The notes below the pieces were generated by a model. It ran no database searches, had not been told where the DNA came from, and saw nothing but the letters and a program-made list of their open reading frames with translations. From positions 310,001 through 374,000 of the forward strand of contig JAHCAX010000001.1 of NCBI GenBank assembly GCA_019634675.1: DNA of 64,000 nucleotides, given 5' to 3'. This DNA comes from Acherontichlamydia pituitae (GTDB lineage Bacteria; Chlamydiota; Chlamydiia; Chlamydiales; Rhabdochlamydiaceae). Every line of letters begins with the position of its first letter. The first letter of the stretch is position 1. Positions 26,775 through 35,758 of this stretch are shown here, in pieces. The position numbers and the translations under genes were made by a program.

Positions 26775-27065
26775 TCAATTCAGAGAACGCCTCTTAATCT
26801 GAAAATTGGCGTAAGGTGTTGCAATTTCGTGAAAGGCAAGAGAAACCTGGGGCATATTGCTCTCTCCGAAAGTCTTCTTCAACTCTTTAATGAGCCGATC
26901 AAGCTGTTCGCGAGGCCCCTGTGCGCAAATCGAAACGGAACCGTCGGGCAAGTTTTCCACATAGCCCGTCAGATGCAGCTGCTCTGCAATCGCCTTTGTC
27001 GTAGCGCGAAATCCGACGCCTTGCACATTCCCTCTGATGTTCGCTTGCATCTCTTGGTTTAACAT
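26775..27065 (-). CDS. acyP: Acylphosphatase
   Basis: A 96-residue alpha/beta protein with the acylphosphatase signature GNVQGVGFRATTKA (catalytic Arg23 in VQGVGFR) and GYVENLPDGSVSICAQGP; the catalytic Asn is in that block. It hydrolyses the carboxyl-phosphate bond of acyl phosphates such as 1,3-bisphosphoglycerate. Last gene of the yggT-dus-acyP operon, overlapping dus by 7 bp. Confidence 0.93.
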   Translation of the reverse strand: MLNQEMQANIRGNVQGVGFRATTKAIAEQLHLTGYVENLPDGSVSICAQGPREQLDRLIKELKKTFGESNMPQVSLAFHEIATPYANFQIKRRSLN

Positions 27066-28093
27066 GTGGTTGCCATATCCGGTTCAGGAGTAAAGGCTGC
27101 AGAAAAATCGGTCTCTTGCCAGGAATAATCGCAGATCAGCTGCCGGATTTCCAATACAGATCTGCTCTTGTTGAGCAATTCGCGAAGTTTACGCGTCCCC
27201 TTCCCTTTTTTCAAATACCAGCAGCCGACACGTCTTAGGTCCATCGCAGCTCTTCTCTCATTTTGATAGGCAGCGATGTGATCGAGGTGCTGCAGAAGGA
27301 TGTCCCGATAAAAAAGCCCGTCTCTTTCAGGAATCTCTTCTCCAGACAGAAGGCGGTAGATATCATCAATGATCCAAGGCTGCCCCATCGTTCCGCGCGA
27401 TACCAGAACCGCATCGCAAAGGGTCTCTTCAAACATCCGTTTGGCGCTTGGGGCATCGAACACATCCCCATTGCCGATCACAACGATATTTTTGGCGATC
27501 TGCTTGCATCTGCGGATATGGTTCCAATCGGCAAACCCCTGATATCCTTGCGCTCGCGTCCTTCCATGGATGCAGATTGCTTTTGCGCCGGCTTGCTCCG
27601 CGATTTGGGTGACCTGCTCGGCGATGATGCTGTTCGCATCCCAACCGGCCCGGATCTTGACAGTGACAGGAATTTTAACGGCGGCGGCCATATTGGCCAA
27701 AATCTCTCCAATCAGTTCCGGATTTTTTAACATGCCGGATCCGCTCCCATCCTTTGTGACCTTATCGACCGGACAGCCGCAATTGAGATCGACAACATCA
27801 AATCCCAAATCCTCTACAATTTTAGCGCATTGTCCCGCGATTTGAGGCTTGGACCCGCAAATCTGGGCCCCGATCGGATGCATGCCGGTCTCGTAGTCAA
27901 GAAGACGGAACGTATTGGGATCGTGCCGGACCAAAGCATCCATCTTGACCATTTCGCAATAGACAAGGCCTGGCTGGTGCTGCGTCGTCATCCGCCGAAA
28001 AGGAAGATCGGAGCAGCCCGCCAAGGGCGCGCAAAAGATATTGGACGGTAGAGTGATATTTCCTAAAGTAAAGGGGCGTTTCAAAAAAGTCAT
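27059..28093 (-). CDS. tRNA-dihydrouridine synthase (DusB-like)
   Basis: FMN-dependent reduction of tRNA uridines to dihydrouridine. The 344-residue protein shows FCAPLAGCSDLPFRRM, GAQICGS, DLNCGCPVDKVTKDGSGSGML (catalytic Cys in NCGCP), VKIRAGWD, ICIHGRTRAQGYQGFADW, VIGNGDVFD and VSRGTMGQPWI (FMN phosphate site). The length and the GSGSGML block suit the bacterial Dus proteins of the DusB type. It overlaps yggT by 4 bp and acyP by 7 bp. Confidence 0.95.
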   Translation of the reverse strand: MTFLKRPFTLGNITLPSNIFCAPLAGCSDLPFRRMTTQHQPGLVYCEMVKMDALVRHDPNTFRLLDYETGMHPIGAQICGSKPQIAGQCAKIVEDLGFDVVDLNCGCPVDKVTKDGSGSGMLKNPELIGEILANMAAAVKIPVTVKIRAGWDANSIIAEQVTQIAEQAGAKAICIHGRTRAQGYQGFADWNHIRRCKQIAKNIVVIGNGDVFDAPSAKRMFEETLCDAVLVSRGTMGQPWIIDDIYRLLSGEEIPERDGLFYRDILLQHLDHIAAYQNERRAAMDLRRVGCWYLKKGKGTRKLRELLNKSRSVLEIRQLICDYSWQETDFSAAFTPEPDMATTC

Positions 28094-28347
28094 CTTAAGA
28101 GAAAAAAGATAAATTGCTCAGCGAGCTGTAAAAGAAAAAAGCCTAAAAGCGGGCTTAAATCTAGAACTCCGCCGATCGGAGGAATAAAGCGTCGGAAAAG
28201 CGCCAGGTAAGGATCTGTTATCCGAATGATAAACTGCATGAAGGAGTGTCTGGAAAAAGAGGGAAACCAGGAGCCAACGACCCTCACAAACAGGAGAAGG
28301 GTATAAGTCGTAAATGCAAGATGGATCGAATAGGCTAAATAATTCAT
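28090..28347 (-). CDS. YggT-family small membrane protein
   Basis: An 85-residue protein with two hydrophobic segments flanking FIIRITDPYLALFRRFIPPIGGVLDLSPLLGFFLL, the YggT signature. Members of the family are implicated in membrane and cell-division related functions, but the role is not settled. The ATG at 28347 is used; a GTG at 28365 in frame would add six residues (MEKRTL). It is the first gene of the operon with dus and acyP. Confidence 0.85.
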   Translation of the reverse strand: MNYLAYSIHLAFTTYTLLLFVRVVGSWFPSFSRHSFMQFIIRITDPYLALFRRFIPPIGGVLDLSPLLGFFLLQLAEQFIFFLLR

Positions 28348-28440
28348 AAGAGTTCTTTTTTCCACTCAGTTTATCTAAAATCGCATTAAAATACTAGAAA
28401 GTCATATACTATGCCCTAGGCAGAGACCAGCGGAGGACGG

Positions 28441-30012
28441 GTGGAACATTTCCTAGGGCTCACAAGTGAAAATCATATTGTGAAAACGGCTCTTCTCAAA
28501 GAGGAAAAAGGGGCCATTACCCTTGAATTTGTAAAATCTTTTTTTTCTTCCGACTCCCTTGTCAAACAGCTTTACATCTCCATGCCGCTCCCAGAGAAGG
28601 GGACTTTTTATACCGCAACGGCGCTAAAGCCCCAAGATGTCCTATTCAGAGCCCTTACATTGCCGATCTCCGACCGGAAAAAGGCCCTTGCAGCCCTTCC
28701 CTTCCAGCTGGAAGGGATCCTCCCATATCCTATCGAGGAGGCCAATATCGCCGCCTGCCTTAAACCCATGGGAAAAGAGGCATTCAGCGTCAGCCTGTTT
28801 GCTGCGCGGGACGCAGCCTTAGCATCCCATCTTGAATGGGCCCAATCCCTGCAAATCGAACCCGACAGCATCTCTTGCGGGCCGATTGCCATTTATCGGT
28901 TATGCCGCTGGCTTTTTCCTGAAGAGAACGCATTCACCATTTTTCATTTCGGCGAGTCAAAGAGCTGCTGCGTGATCACATTGAAGGATGAGATCACGTT
29001 GACCCAAACGCTTCATTTCGGACATCAAGACTTTCTAAACGCTCTTGCAAAAGATCTCCCTGAAAAATCGCACGATGAGATCATCGCCATTTCTCAAGAT
29101 CCGGCCCTTTTTGCCAGCTTGTCCACGCCGCTTGCCCATTTTAATCAGGTCAAGGAGCGGGTCCAAAAAGAGCTCGAGCGCCTTTTCTGCTACTTGGAAA
29201 ACAAGAATGCGGCCTCTCAAAACCCGAATTGGATTGTTTTAGGGGACCGGCATCCATCCTTTTTGATCTCTTCCTTTTTTCCTCGACAGTGCTTAACCGA
29301 TTTGAGCGCACGCTCGATCCCCGCCTCCATTATCCATGAATACGCGATGCCGATCGGAACCGCCTTGGATGCGATTGCCCAAGACAGGCGCACTGTCCAA
29401 TTTCTGCAGGGAAAATGGATCCCTAAACGGCAAAGCGAAAAACGAAAGAGGACCGCTTTTCGATTAGCAGCGCTCTGCCTGGCAGCTGCTTTTATGATGG
29501 GAATGGGCGGGCACATGCTCTTGAAAAAGAAAGAGAAGGCCCTTTCTCAGCACTTGCTAAGCTGCCTTCCTCCGACTATGGCAAAAAATCCCCCCCAGTC
29601 CATTGAAGAATGGGAAGAGACCTTGTGGCAATGGGAAAGCTCTTTGAATGCTCAAAAGCTCCCTTTTCCCTTTTTATCGACGGTCCCGACTGTCAGCGAT
29701 GTCTTAGCATGGCTAAGCTCCCACCCTGTCCTCTCTTCTCCTGAAGGCGGAAAAAAAGAGGGGATCGATATCAAGAACATTCGGTACCAACTTTACAAAC
29801 ACCCCAAATTAGGGGAAACTGGCGGCCTTTACGCTGCAAAAGTCGATCTTGAGCTGACTTCAGCAACGCCCCGGCTTGCCAGAGAGTTTCACGATGCGCT
29901 CCTGAAAGGAGATCAAATTGTGAACGCGAAAAAAGAAATCAAATGGAACGCGCAGCAAAACACCTATTGGGCTTCTTTTGAGCTGAACCCTATCAAAAAG
30001 GAAGCGCGATGA
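28441..30012 (+). CDS. PilM/GspL-like actin-fold membrane protein
   Basis: A 523-residue protein starting at a GTG with GGAGG 4-5 nt upstream. Residues 1-310 have the look of a PilM/GspL-type actin-like domain: FLGLTSENHIVKTALL, then DVLFRALTLPISDRKKALAALPFQLEGILPYPIEEA, where the LPFQLEGILPYPIEE block recalls the PilM box for inner-membrane assembly platforms. One transmembrane helix follows (about 342-360), then a PilN-like periplasmic domain. I recall a similar order (this protein, a small membrane protein, a MORN protein, ygfA, recA) in Chlamydia (CT646-CT650). It overlaps the next gene by 4 bp. A role in a type II secretion or pilus-like platform is inferred; no gsp genes are near. Confidence 0.65.
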   Translation: MEHFLGLTSENHIVKTALLKEEKGAITLEFVKSFFSSDSLVKQLYISMPLPEKGTFYTATALKPQDVLFRALTLPISDRKKALAALPFQLEGILPYPIEEANIAACLKPMGKEAFSVSLFAARDAALASHLEWAQSLQIEPDSISCGPIAIYRLCRWLFPEENAFTIFHFGESKSCCVITLKDEITLTQTLHFGHQDFLNALAKDLPEKSHDEIIAISQDPALFASLSTPLAHFNQVKERVQKELERLFCYLENKNAASQNPNWIVLGDRHPSFLISSFFPRQCLTDLSARSIPASIIHEYAMPIGTALDAIAQDRRTVQFLQGKWIPKRQSEKRKRTAFRLAALCLAAAFMMGMGGHMLLKKKEKALSQHLLSCLPPTMAKNPPQSIEEWEETLWQWESSLNAQKLPFPFLSTVPTVSDVLAWLSSHPVLSSPEGGKKEGIDIKNIRYQLYKHPKLGETGGLYAAKVDLELTSATPRLAREFHDALLKGDQIVNAKKEIKWNAQQNTYWASFELNPIKKEAR

Positions 30013-30653
30013 ACCGGTACCTTCCCAAGCTTCGCTCCCTTATCGCAGGCAATGCTGTCTACACAGCGCTGCTTGTCCTTGCCCCTCTTCCTTTTCTGTA
30101 TTTCTTCTTCCATTTTTTTGCGCAGCTCTGGGCCTATGAAAACCTTGCCGATGAGATGCAAAGGATCTCTAATAAAGCCAAGCAATTGCAGACGCTGCAC
30201 CAAAAAGAAAGCGACTTCCTCGTCTCGATCAAAAACCCTGATCATTTTTATATCGACAAACATCTCGAGACCCTTTGCTTTCTGGAACCCGAGATCAAAA
30301 AAAACGAGGCTTTGCTGCTCGACAGCCCGAACGATGAATCATTGAAAAAACGGCTCCACTTTTTAAAAGAAGGCCCCAACCGCCTCCTCTTTTCAGAAGT
30401 CCAAACGCGCCAACATAACCGCTTCCTGGAAGTGGAAGAAAAACTGCAGCACCTGGTTGAAATGAACGAAGAAGACCTGAAAAAAATATTAAGTTTGATC
30501 GAAGGGGTGACCATTTGGCCCTATGGCCCCAAAGAAAAAAGGCCCCAGCTGATCATCAAAGATTTTCAACTCTCAAAAAAAGAGATCGCGTCTCAAGAAT
30601 TTGTCTACGCGGTCAATATGCACCTGATCAAACGGGAAAGCACATCTCCTTGA
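30009..30653 (+). CDS. Small single-pass membrane protein of the PilM-like operon
   Basis: A 214-residue protein with one N-terminal transmembrane helix (ALLVLAPLPFLYFFFHFFA) and then a long, charged, heptad-rich helical region, consistent with a PilO/GspM-like platform component. It is not confidently assignable to a family. Its ATG overlaps the PilM-like gene stop by 4 bp, and a MORN lipoprotein starts 10 bp after its stop. Confidence 0.7.
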   Translation: MNRYLPKLRSLIAGNAVYTALLVLAPLPFLYFFFHFFAQLWAYENLADEMQRISNKAKQLQTLHQKESDFLVSIKNPDHFYIDKHLETLCFLEPEIKKNEALLLDSPNDESLKKRLHFLKEGPNRLLFSEVQTRQHNRFLEVEEKLQHLVEMNEEDLKKILSLIEGVTIWPYGPKEKRPQLIIKDFQLSKKEIASQEFVYAVNMHLIKRESTSP

Positions 30654-30663
30654 AGGAACCACT

Positions 30664-31956
30664 ATGATCCAACTTCTTCCTCTCTTACTTACTATCGCTC
30701 TATTTTGCAGCTGCCAGAGGCAAAATCCTGATCAAAGCGATCAGATCGTTAGCATGCAGCTCATTGATAAAAATGGTTTTACAGAAACGATCAGCATCAA
30801 AGACAGGCTAGCTCCCTACCAATCGGTCGATTTTCTCTCTCCTCAGCCTTACCAAAAAGTATTGCGCGTCTACGGCCGCAACACTCAAGGCAAGAGCCAA
30901 TCGAAAATTTCCAGCTACCACAGCAACGGCCACATTTGGCAACTGCTTGAAGTCGTTGATGGCAGAGCTCACGGAAGCTATCAGGAATGGTTTGCTAACG
31001 GCCAGCTAAGGATTCATGCCCACGTCATCGAAGGGTTGGCAGATATCAACGAACTCGCCCAGACCAGTTGGGTCTTCCATGAAAAGAGCCAAGTATGGAA
31101 CGAACAAGGCAATGCCATTGCTGAGATCCATTATGATAAAGGTCTTCTTCACGGACCCTCCACTTATTACCATCCAAACGAGCAAATTTCTCAGATTATC
31201 CCCTATGAACAAGGAAACATCCATGGCGTATCTTTAAGTTTTGACGAAGGGGGCCACACCTTGGAGACCATTCCGTTCGTACAGGGGCAAAAACATGGTT
31301 CTGCCAGCGGAAATTGGTCGGAGACTGTCAAAGCTTACGACGAAGTCTATGATAAAGGTCTTCTCTTATCGGGCATCTATTACAATCCCCAAGGAGAAAA
31401 GTCGGGTGAAATCATCCAGGGCAATGGAACAAAGCCTCTATTTCAGAATGGAAGGCTTGCCTCCACCATCGAATACCAAAAAGGCGTCCAACAAGGCCTT
31501 GTGGAAGAATATTTTCCCAATGGAGAATTGCACTGCTCCTTTCATATCGTCAATGAGAAAAAACAAGGCGAGGAGTGGGAATATTATCTTGCATCGACTA
31601 AAGCGGCTCTTAAGCCCAAACTGAACTTGCACTGGCACGAAGACCAGATCGAGGGACAGGTGAAAACCTGGTACGAAAATGGGACCCTTGAAAGCCAAAG
31701 GGAGATCCACCAGCAAAAAAAACAGGGCCTTAGCTTTGCCTGGTATAAAAACGGCGACATCATGATGGTCGAAGACTATGCAAATGACTTGCTGATTAAG
31801 GGTTCCTATTTTAAAAAAGGGGACAAGAAGCCCATTTCCAAAATCGAAGATGGCAAAGGCCTTGCCACCCTGTACACAAGCGAAGGGATCTTTTGGAAAA
31901 AAATTCCATATGAAAAAGGGAAGCCTCAACTGCACGATGAGTCCAATGCGCGATAA
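30664..31956 (+). CDS. MORN-repeat lipoprotein
   Basis: A 430-residue protein with a lipoprotein signal (LLPLLLTIALFCSC; the Cys after the LFCS box is the lipidation site). The body is a chain of MORN/YwqK-like variant repeats of the form GxxxEWxxNGQL, for example HGSYQEWFANGQL, HGPSTYYHPNEQI, QGLVEEYFPNGEL and EGQVKTWYENGTLESQ. Such repeats form an extended beta-hairpin ladder. The function is unknown. It ends overlapping the 5' end of ygfA by about 11 bp. Confidence 0.85.
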   Translation: MIQLLPLLLTIALFCSCQRQNPDQSDQIVSMQLIDKNGFTETISIKDRLAPYQSVDFLSPQPYQKVLRVYGRNTQGKSQSKISSYHSNGHIWQLLEVVDGRAHGSYQEWFANGQLRIHAHVIEGLADINELAQTSWVFHEKSQVWNEQGNAIAEIHYDKGLLHGPSTYYHPNEQISQIIPYEQGNIHGVSLSFDEGGHTLETIPFVQGQKHGSASGNWSETVKAYDEVYDKGLLLSGIYYNPQGEKSGEIIQGNGTKPLFQNGRLASTIEYQKGVQQGLVEEYFPNGELHCSFHIVNEKKQGEEWEYYLASTKAALKPKLNLHWHEDQIEGQVKTWYENGTLESQREIHQQKKQGLSFAWYKNGDIMMVEDYANDLLIKGSYFKKGDKKPISKIEDGKGLATLYTSEGIFWKKIPYEKGKPQLHDESNAR

Positions 31957-32581
31957 AACGACTTTAGAAACCGCTGAAATCGCCGATGCCTGCGTCGAAA
32001 TCGGCTGGCACGAAGGGCGCAATGCAAAAAAACTGGACAAGCAGTCGCTCCGTCATTGTTTGCGCGACCTTAGAAGCTCGATTCCTGGAATCAGAAGAGA
32101 AGAGGCCTCTCTACACCTCTACAACGATCTGCTCCCCAAACTGAAAACCTATCGATCGATCCTCTCGTTTGCCAGCAAACCTGACGAGATCGACCTTTGG
32201 AAGCTCAATCACGATCTCAGTCGGCAAAACAGATTATTGCTTCCTAAAGTTGTCGGAGAAGTCCTGGAGATCTTCGCTGTCGACGACATTCCGAACCAAC
32301 TCGCTTTATCCCCTTTTTCCATCCTCGAGCCTATTCCTGAGCTTTGCAAAAGGGCATCGTGGGAATCGATCGAATGCATCTTGGTCCCGGGACTGGGATT
32401 CGATGCAGAAAAAAAGAGGATCGGATATGGAAGGGGGCATTACGATCGTTTTCTGAAGGTGATGAAGACAATCGCTCCTTCCGTTGTGACGATCGGCCTC
32501 GGATTTGAAGAGCAAAAAGTTTCCGCATCGATTCCAACAGAGCCGCACGACATCCCTGTCGACGAGCTACTTTTTTACTAG
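31946..32581 (+). CDS. ygfA: 5-formyltetrahydrofolate cyclo-ligase
   Basis: Converts 5-formyl-THF to 5,10-methenyl-THF using ATP. The 211-residue frame has the family pattern: KLDKQSLRHCLRDLR at the N-terminus, ILSFASKPDEIDL, ILVPGLGFDAEKKRIGYGRGHYDRFL (the diagnostic GYGxGxYDRFL), and VTIGLGFEEQ near the end. Two ATGs are possible, 31937 and 31946; 31946 is used because both lack a strong Shine-Dalgarno and it gives less overlap with the MORN gene. The last 15 bp overlap the convergent kinase gene. Confidence 0.93.
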   Translation: MRDKTTLETAEIADACVEIGWHEGRNAKKLDKQSLRHCLRDLRSSIPGIRREEASLHLYNDLLPKLKTYRSILSFASKPDEIDLWKLNHDLSRQNRLLLPKVVGEVLEIFAVDDIPNQLALSPFSILEPIPELCKRASWESIECILVPGLGFDAEKKRIGYGRGHYDRFLKVMKTIAPSVVTIGLGFEEQKVSASIPTEPHDIPVDELLFY

Positions 32582-33109
32582 AATCTGCTTCATTTCTTTC
32601 ACCCTTTCATCAACAGAACCGGTCATTTCCAGCGCTTTTGCCGTCATGATATGACGCGAGTTTTCAATGATCAATTCTCGTAATTTTTCGTCGACCAGCT
32701 CCCGAAGAAGCCTATCCTCTGAAGCAGGAAGCGGAATACGGTCCGGATTCTCCAGAGGCAAAAAAACAAGCATATCTATGGAAGGCAATATCTTAGCGAT
32801 CCGGGATTCCCACGTTTCACTATCGAATTCTATCGCATCTATTTCCGCAATGGCGAGCGCATAGCCTAAAAAATCGATCGGACAACGATCAAAAATGGCA
32901 TTTGTCGAGCTCTCTTTGATCAAAGCGATCGAATACTCCAATTGTTCTTCAAATTCTTCAATTGTTGGAGGATCGGAAAATTGACGGCCCAGTTCTGTCA
33001 AAGCCCAATAGGGTTCATCATAAATCTCATATCCCGGCAGTTCCTTTCCAAGTGCCTGGACAAGAGTAGATTTACCAGAGAAATGGGTGCCGGAAACAGC
33101 TATACGCAT
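32567..33109 (-). CDS. P-loop kinase/ATPase (AAA_28-like)
   Basis: A 180-residue NTP-binding protein: Walker A VSGTHFSGKST at 6-16, an acidic YDEPYWALTELG block, and the lid/arginine segment FDRCPIDFLGYALA with Asp at the Walker B-like position. This AAA_28 arrangement is shared with NadR-like and nucleotide-kinase-like proteins, so phosphotransfer to a small molecule or nucleotide is likely but the substrate is unknown. It converges with ygfA over 15 bp, and the palindrome at 33136 lies in its upstream region. Confidence 0.8.
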   Translation of the reverse strand: MRIAVSGTHFSGKSTLVQALGKELPGYEIYDEPYWALTELGRQFSDPPTIEEFEEQLEYSIALIKESSTNAIFDRCPIDFLGYALAIAEIDAIEFDSETWESRIAKILPSIDMLVFLPLENPDRIPLPASEDRLLRELVDEKLRELIIENSRHIMTAKALEMTGSVDERVKEMKQILVKK

Positions 33110-33135
33110 AGAATGTTATTAAGAGTTGCCTGGCT

Positions 33136-33308
33136 TATACACAAATGAACTCAAAAGTTGGTTTTTGGCTGCGCCGAACATCCGCATCTTCGGAGCCGAC
33201 TGCATCGCCCAACTTATTCAAGTTGAGCCGCTTCGTCGTCGCTTTGCTGCTCCAAACTTGCGGCGTTGGCTTTGCCAAATTCCCAACTTTTGAATTCATT
33301 TGTGTATA
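33136..33308. repeat. 173-bp inverted-repeat element (MITE-like)
   Basis: TATACACAAATGAACTCAAAAGTTG at 33136-33160 is the reverse complement, with one mismatch, of 33284-33308. The middle is partly palindromic around CAACTTATTCAAGTTG (33210-33225). It fills most of the 202-bp gap between the kinase gene and the secreted protein gene. No transposase gene is in it. Confidence 0.8.
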
Positions 33309-33311
33309 TCT

Positions 33312-33731
33312 TTATGGAGAAGTTTCTTCTTCTTCTTTGAAGTGATCTGGATAACCTGCTTTTTTCCGTTTGCAGGCTTTTAGGCCATCGCAGCTATCTG
33401 ACATAATTAGGCTGCCGACTGCGACATCGGTGCATACCGAATAGGGCTCTCCGCTCATGCAATACCATGAGACAGTGTAAGGCGTATTGGAAGCATCTCC
33501 GTATTGAAGGGGAGTTCTTGCGCCGCGATTGTTCGTCCTGTTCCCGTAAGTATCCGTCCATGTCAGGGATTGCCCGGAATCGATGATCACTTCCCCAAGA
33601 CTCATTCCACTGGCGCTGTCCACAATCACACGCAATCTTTGATCGCTGTTATTTTTAAGGCGTATCGATCCAGCAAATGCAGATGCCGCTGAAAATAACG
33701 CCAGAAATAAAAACGCGATGATCTTATTCAT
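33312..33731 (-). CDS. Small secreted beta-rich protein, paralogue 2
   Basis: A 139-residue protein with a clear signal peptide (IIAFLFLALFSAASAFA, cleavage before GSIRLKNNS). The mature part has alternating beta-strand segments (SIRLKNNSDQRLRVIVD, IIDSGQSLTWTD, YTVSWYCMSGEPYSVCTDVAVG) and a charged C-terminal tail. It is a paralogue of the gene just upstream: both share NNS, a mid-domain WTD/HWS block, SWYC/FWYC(xxGExY) and a CDG/CP tail. The function is unknown. Third gene of the OppA operon. Confidence 0.8.
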   Translation of the reverse strand: MNKIIAFLFLALFSAASAFAGSIRLKNNSDQRLRVIVDSASGMSLGEVIIDSGQSLTWTDTYGNRTNNRGARTPLQYGDASNTPYTVSWYCMSGEPYSVCTDVAVGSLIMSDSCDGLKACKRKKAGYPDHFKEEEETSP

Positions 33732-33737
33732 GCCGCA

Positions 33738-34118
33738 CTATTGTGTTGTTGGTGTCGTAGATTTCTGAGCTTTTTTCGGCAAGGGACAACTTTTCGATCC
33801 GTTAGCTTCTTGCGCAAAGACCCACGATCCAGGGATAACATTTGTATTTACGCCGTATTCTCCGCCATTGGTACAATACCAGAACACACTATAGCTCGAC
33901 GTCCCTGTATTGGGATCATTTGCAGGACCTGAAAAGGCTTGGTCATTGCTCCAATGCCACTGAGCTTGTGGCGGTACGGTCTGCTCTTCAAGAATCCCGG
34001 CAACTCCGTAAACAACCTGAGCTCGGAGAGGAAACGGACTATTGTTAAGCAGCCAAAGCTCATCGCTATGAATCCCTGCATGCAAGACTAAGGTCGCTAA
34101 AATCCAAAAAGCTCTCAT
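33738..34118 (-). CDS. Small secreted beta-rich protein, paralogue 1
   Basis: A 126-residue protein with a signal peptide (AFWILATLVLHAGIHS) and a mature domain similar in layout to its downstream neighbour: WLLNNSPFPLRAQVVYG, PPQAQWHWSNDQAF, SVFWYCTNGGEYGVNTNV and a lysine-rich C-terminus. The two genes look like a duplication. Its ATG overlaps the stop of the OppA gene by 4 bp. The product could be a periplasmic or extracellular binding protein; no family can be named. Confidence 0.8.
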   Translation of the reverse strand: MRAFWILATLVLHAGIHSDELWLLNNSPFPLRAQVVYGVAGILEEQTVPPQAQWHWSNDQAFSGPANDPNTGTSSYSVFWYCTNGGEYGVNTNVIPGSWVFAQEANGSKSCPLPKKAQKSTTPTTQ

Positions 34119-35758
34119 CGCACATCCCCATTTGCTTCTTCCTTACGATCTCCTTTATCAAAATAAGCCCATTTAAAATCAAGCTGTCCTGAGCTCGACA
34201 GGACGACATTTTGGATCTTAGGATGGTTCACATAAAGCATGGTGTAATGAAAGATCGGCATCACAGGCATTGCATCGATCAGCACTTTTTCAGATGCTGA
34301 CAACAGTTCTAAGCGTTTGAGGGGATCTGCAGTCTTTGACGATTCATCGAGAAGCCGGACATATTCGTCATTTTCCCAAAGGGTATTGTTCGAGCCGCCT
34401 TGTTTGTATTTGAACACCTCTAGAAAGTTGATCGGATCTTCAAAATCCGCGATCCATGATCCCGAAGCAAGATGATAATCTTGGCTAGAAATCCGATCGA
34501 AATAGACCTTGCCTTCTAGCGACTCTAATTTGATCCGCACGCCGAACGCTTCAAACCACTGCTGCTGGACAGCTTGAGCAATCAAGTGGTTTCTCTCGCC
34601 TGCACGGTACATCAAGGAGATTTCAGGGAAGTTCTCTTTCGTTAGCCCAGACTCTGCAAGGGCCTCTTCAAATAGCTTTCGAGAGACCTCCACATTAGCA
34701 TCCTTAAAATATGGAGCCTTCTGCAGGCCAAAGCAGGTCGGAACTAAACCGGTTGCAGGAAGCTGGTTGCCTTGCGTTACGTGATCGACGATTGCCTTCC
34801 GGTTAATCGCAAGTGCGAATGCTGAGCGCATTTTTGAAGTGTTGAAAGGCGCTTTTTCTGTATTGGAACGTAAAAAGTAGGTCCCGAGCATCTCTTTCGT
34901 TTTTAACATCGAGCTATTGCGAAGCCCTTTGATCGCTTCTAAGGGAAGGGTGGAAAGAGGGGATCCTGCCCAATCGAGTTCTTTTTTTTCAAACATCATC
35001 AATTCGGTCTCTTCTTGGACCATGACCAGTTGGATCTCGGAAAGCTTCACTTGGGCTGCATCCCAGTAGGAATTGTTCTTCACTACTTCTAATCGATCTT
35101 GGTGCTTCCATTCCTTCAATGAAAAAGGGCCGTTGCAAACAAAGTTCGCGGCGTTCTGGGCCCATTGAGGATCTTTCCTATCTACTTTTTCATTCACAGG
35201 AAAAAAAGGAGGCGACGCCAAAAGGCTTAGCAGGTAGGGAGTTGGGCTTTCCAGTTCCACTTGGATCGTTTTTGCATCTAAAGCCCGAACGCCTACATCA
35301 TCTAATGAGACCTTTCCTTCTTTAGCCAATTTCGCATTTTTGATCGGATACATCTGAAACGCTGTATCGGAAGGATATTCAGGGCTTAAACACATTTTCC
35401 ATGCATATTCAAAATCGCCGGCCGTAACTGGATCTCCATTCGACCAGGCCGCATCGCGCAGGAAAAATGTGTAGACTTTCAAGTCATCGGAGATTGACAT
35501 CTTCTCGGCAAGGGCCAAGTCGATTTTCTCATTGCAATCAAGCCGCGTGAGTCCGTCGAACAGCATCTTCATCAGGGTAATCGAATTCAAGTCCCTGGCT
35601 TTTCGCGGATCCAATGTTTGCGGCTCATCCTTAATGTTCATCCGGATCGAGCTGTCAGCAGAATGGCCTTTGTGATTCGAAGAGGGAGATTGGCAAGAAA
35701 CAGTCCATAAAGCCAGGCCAAGCAAAGCAACAAAAAATTTTAATGCGTATTTAATCAT
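34115..35758 (-). CDS. OppA-like oligopeptide-binding lipoprotein
   Basis: A 547-residue SBP_bac_5 protein with a lipoprotein signal (FVALLGLALWTVSCQSP; Cys is the lipidation site). The family blocks are DEPQTLDPRKARDLNS, LFDGLTRLDCNEKI, the WSNGDPVTAGDFEYAWKMCLSP block, and a C-terminal PIFHYTMLYVNHP. It captures peptides in the periplasm for an Opp ABC importer, whose permease genes are not in the window. It is co-transcribed with two small secreted genes downstream. The divergent, signal-less paralogue lies at 4751-6265. Confidence 0.92.
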   Translation of the reverse strand: MIKYALKFFVALLGLALWTVSCQSPSSNHKGHSADSSIRMNIKDEPQTLDPRKARDLNSITLMKMLFDGLTRLDCNEKIDLALAEKMSISDDLKVYTFFLRDAAWSNGDPVTAGDFEYAWKMCLSPEYPSDTAFQMYPIKNAKLAKEGKVSLDDVGVRALDAKTIQVELESPTPYLLSLLASPPFFPVNEKVDRKDPQWAQNAANFVCNGPFSLKEWKHQDRLEVVKNNSYWDAAQVKLSEIQLVMVQEETELMMFEKKELDWAGSPLSTLPLEAIKGLRNSSMLKTKEMLGTYFLRSNTEKAPFNTSKMRSAFALAINRKAIVDHVTQGNQLPATGLVPTCFGLQKAPYFKDANVEVSRKLFEEALAESGLTKENFPEISLMYRAGERNHLIAQAVQQQWFEAFGVRIKLESLEGKVYFDRISSQDYHLASGSWIADFEDPINFLEVFKYKQGGSNNTLWENDEYVRLLDESSKTADPLKRLELLSASEKVLIDAMPVMPIFHYTMLYVNHPKIQNVVLSSSGQLDFKWAYFDKGDRKEEANGDVR

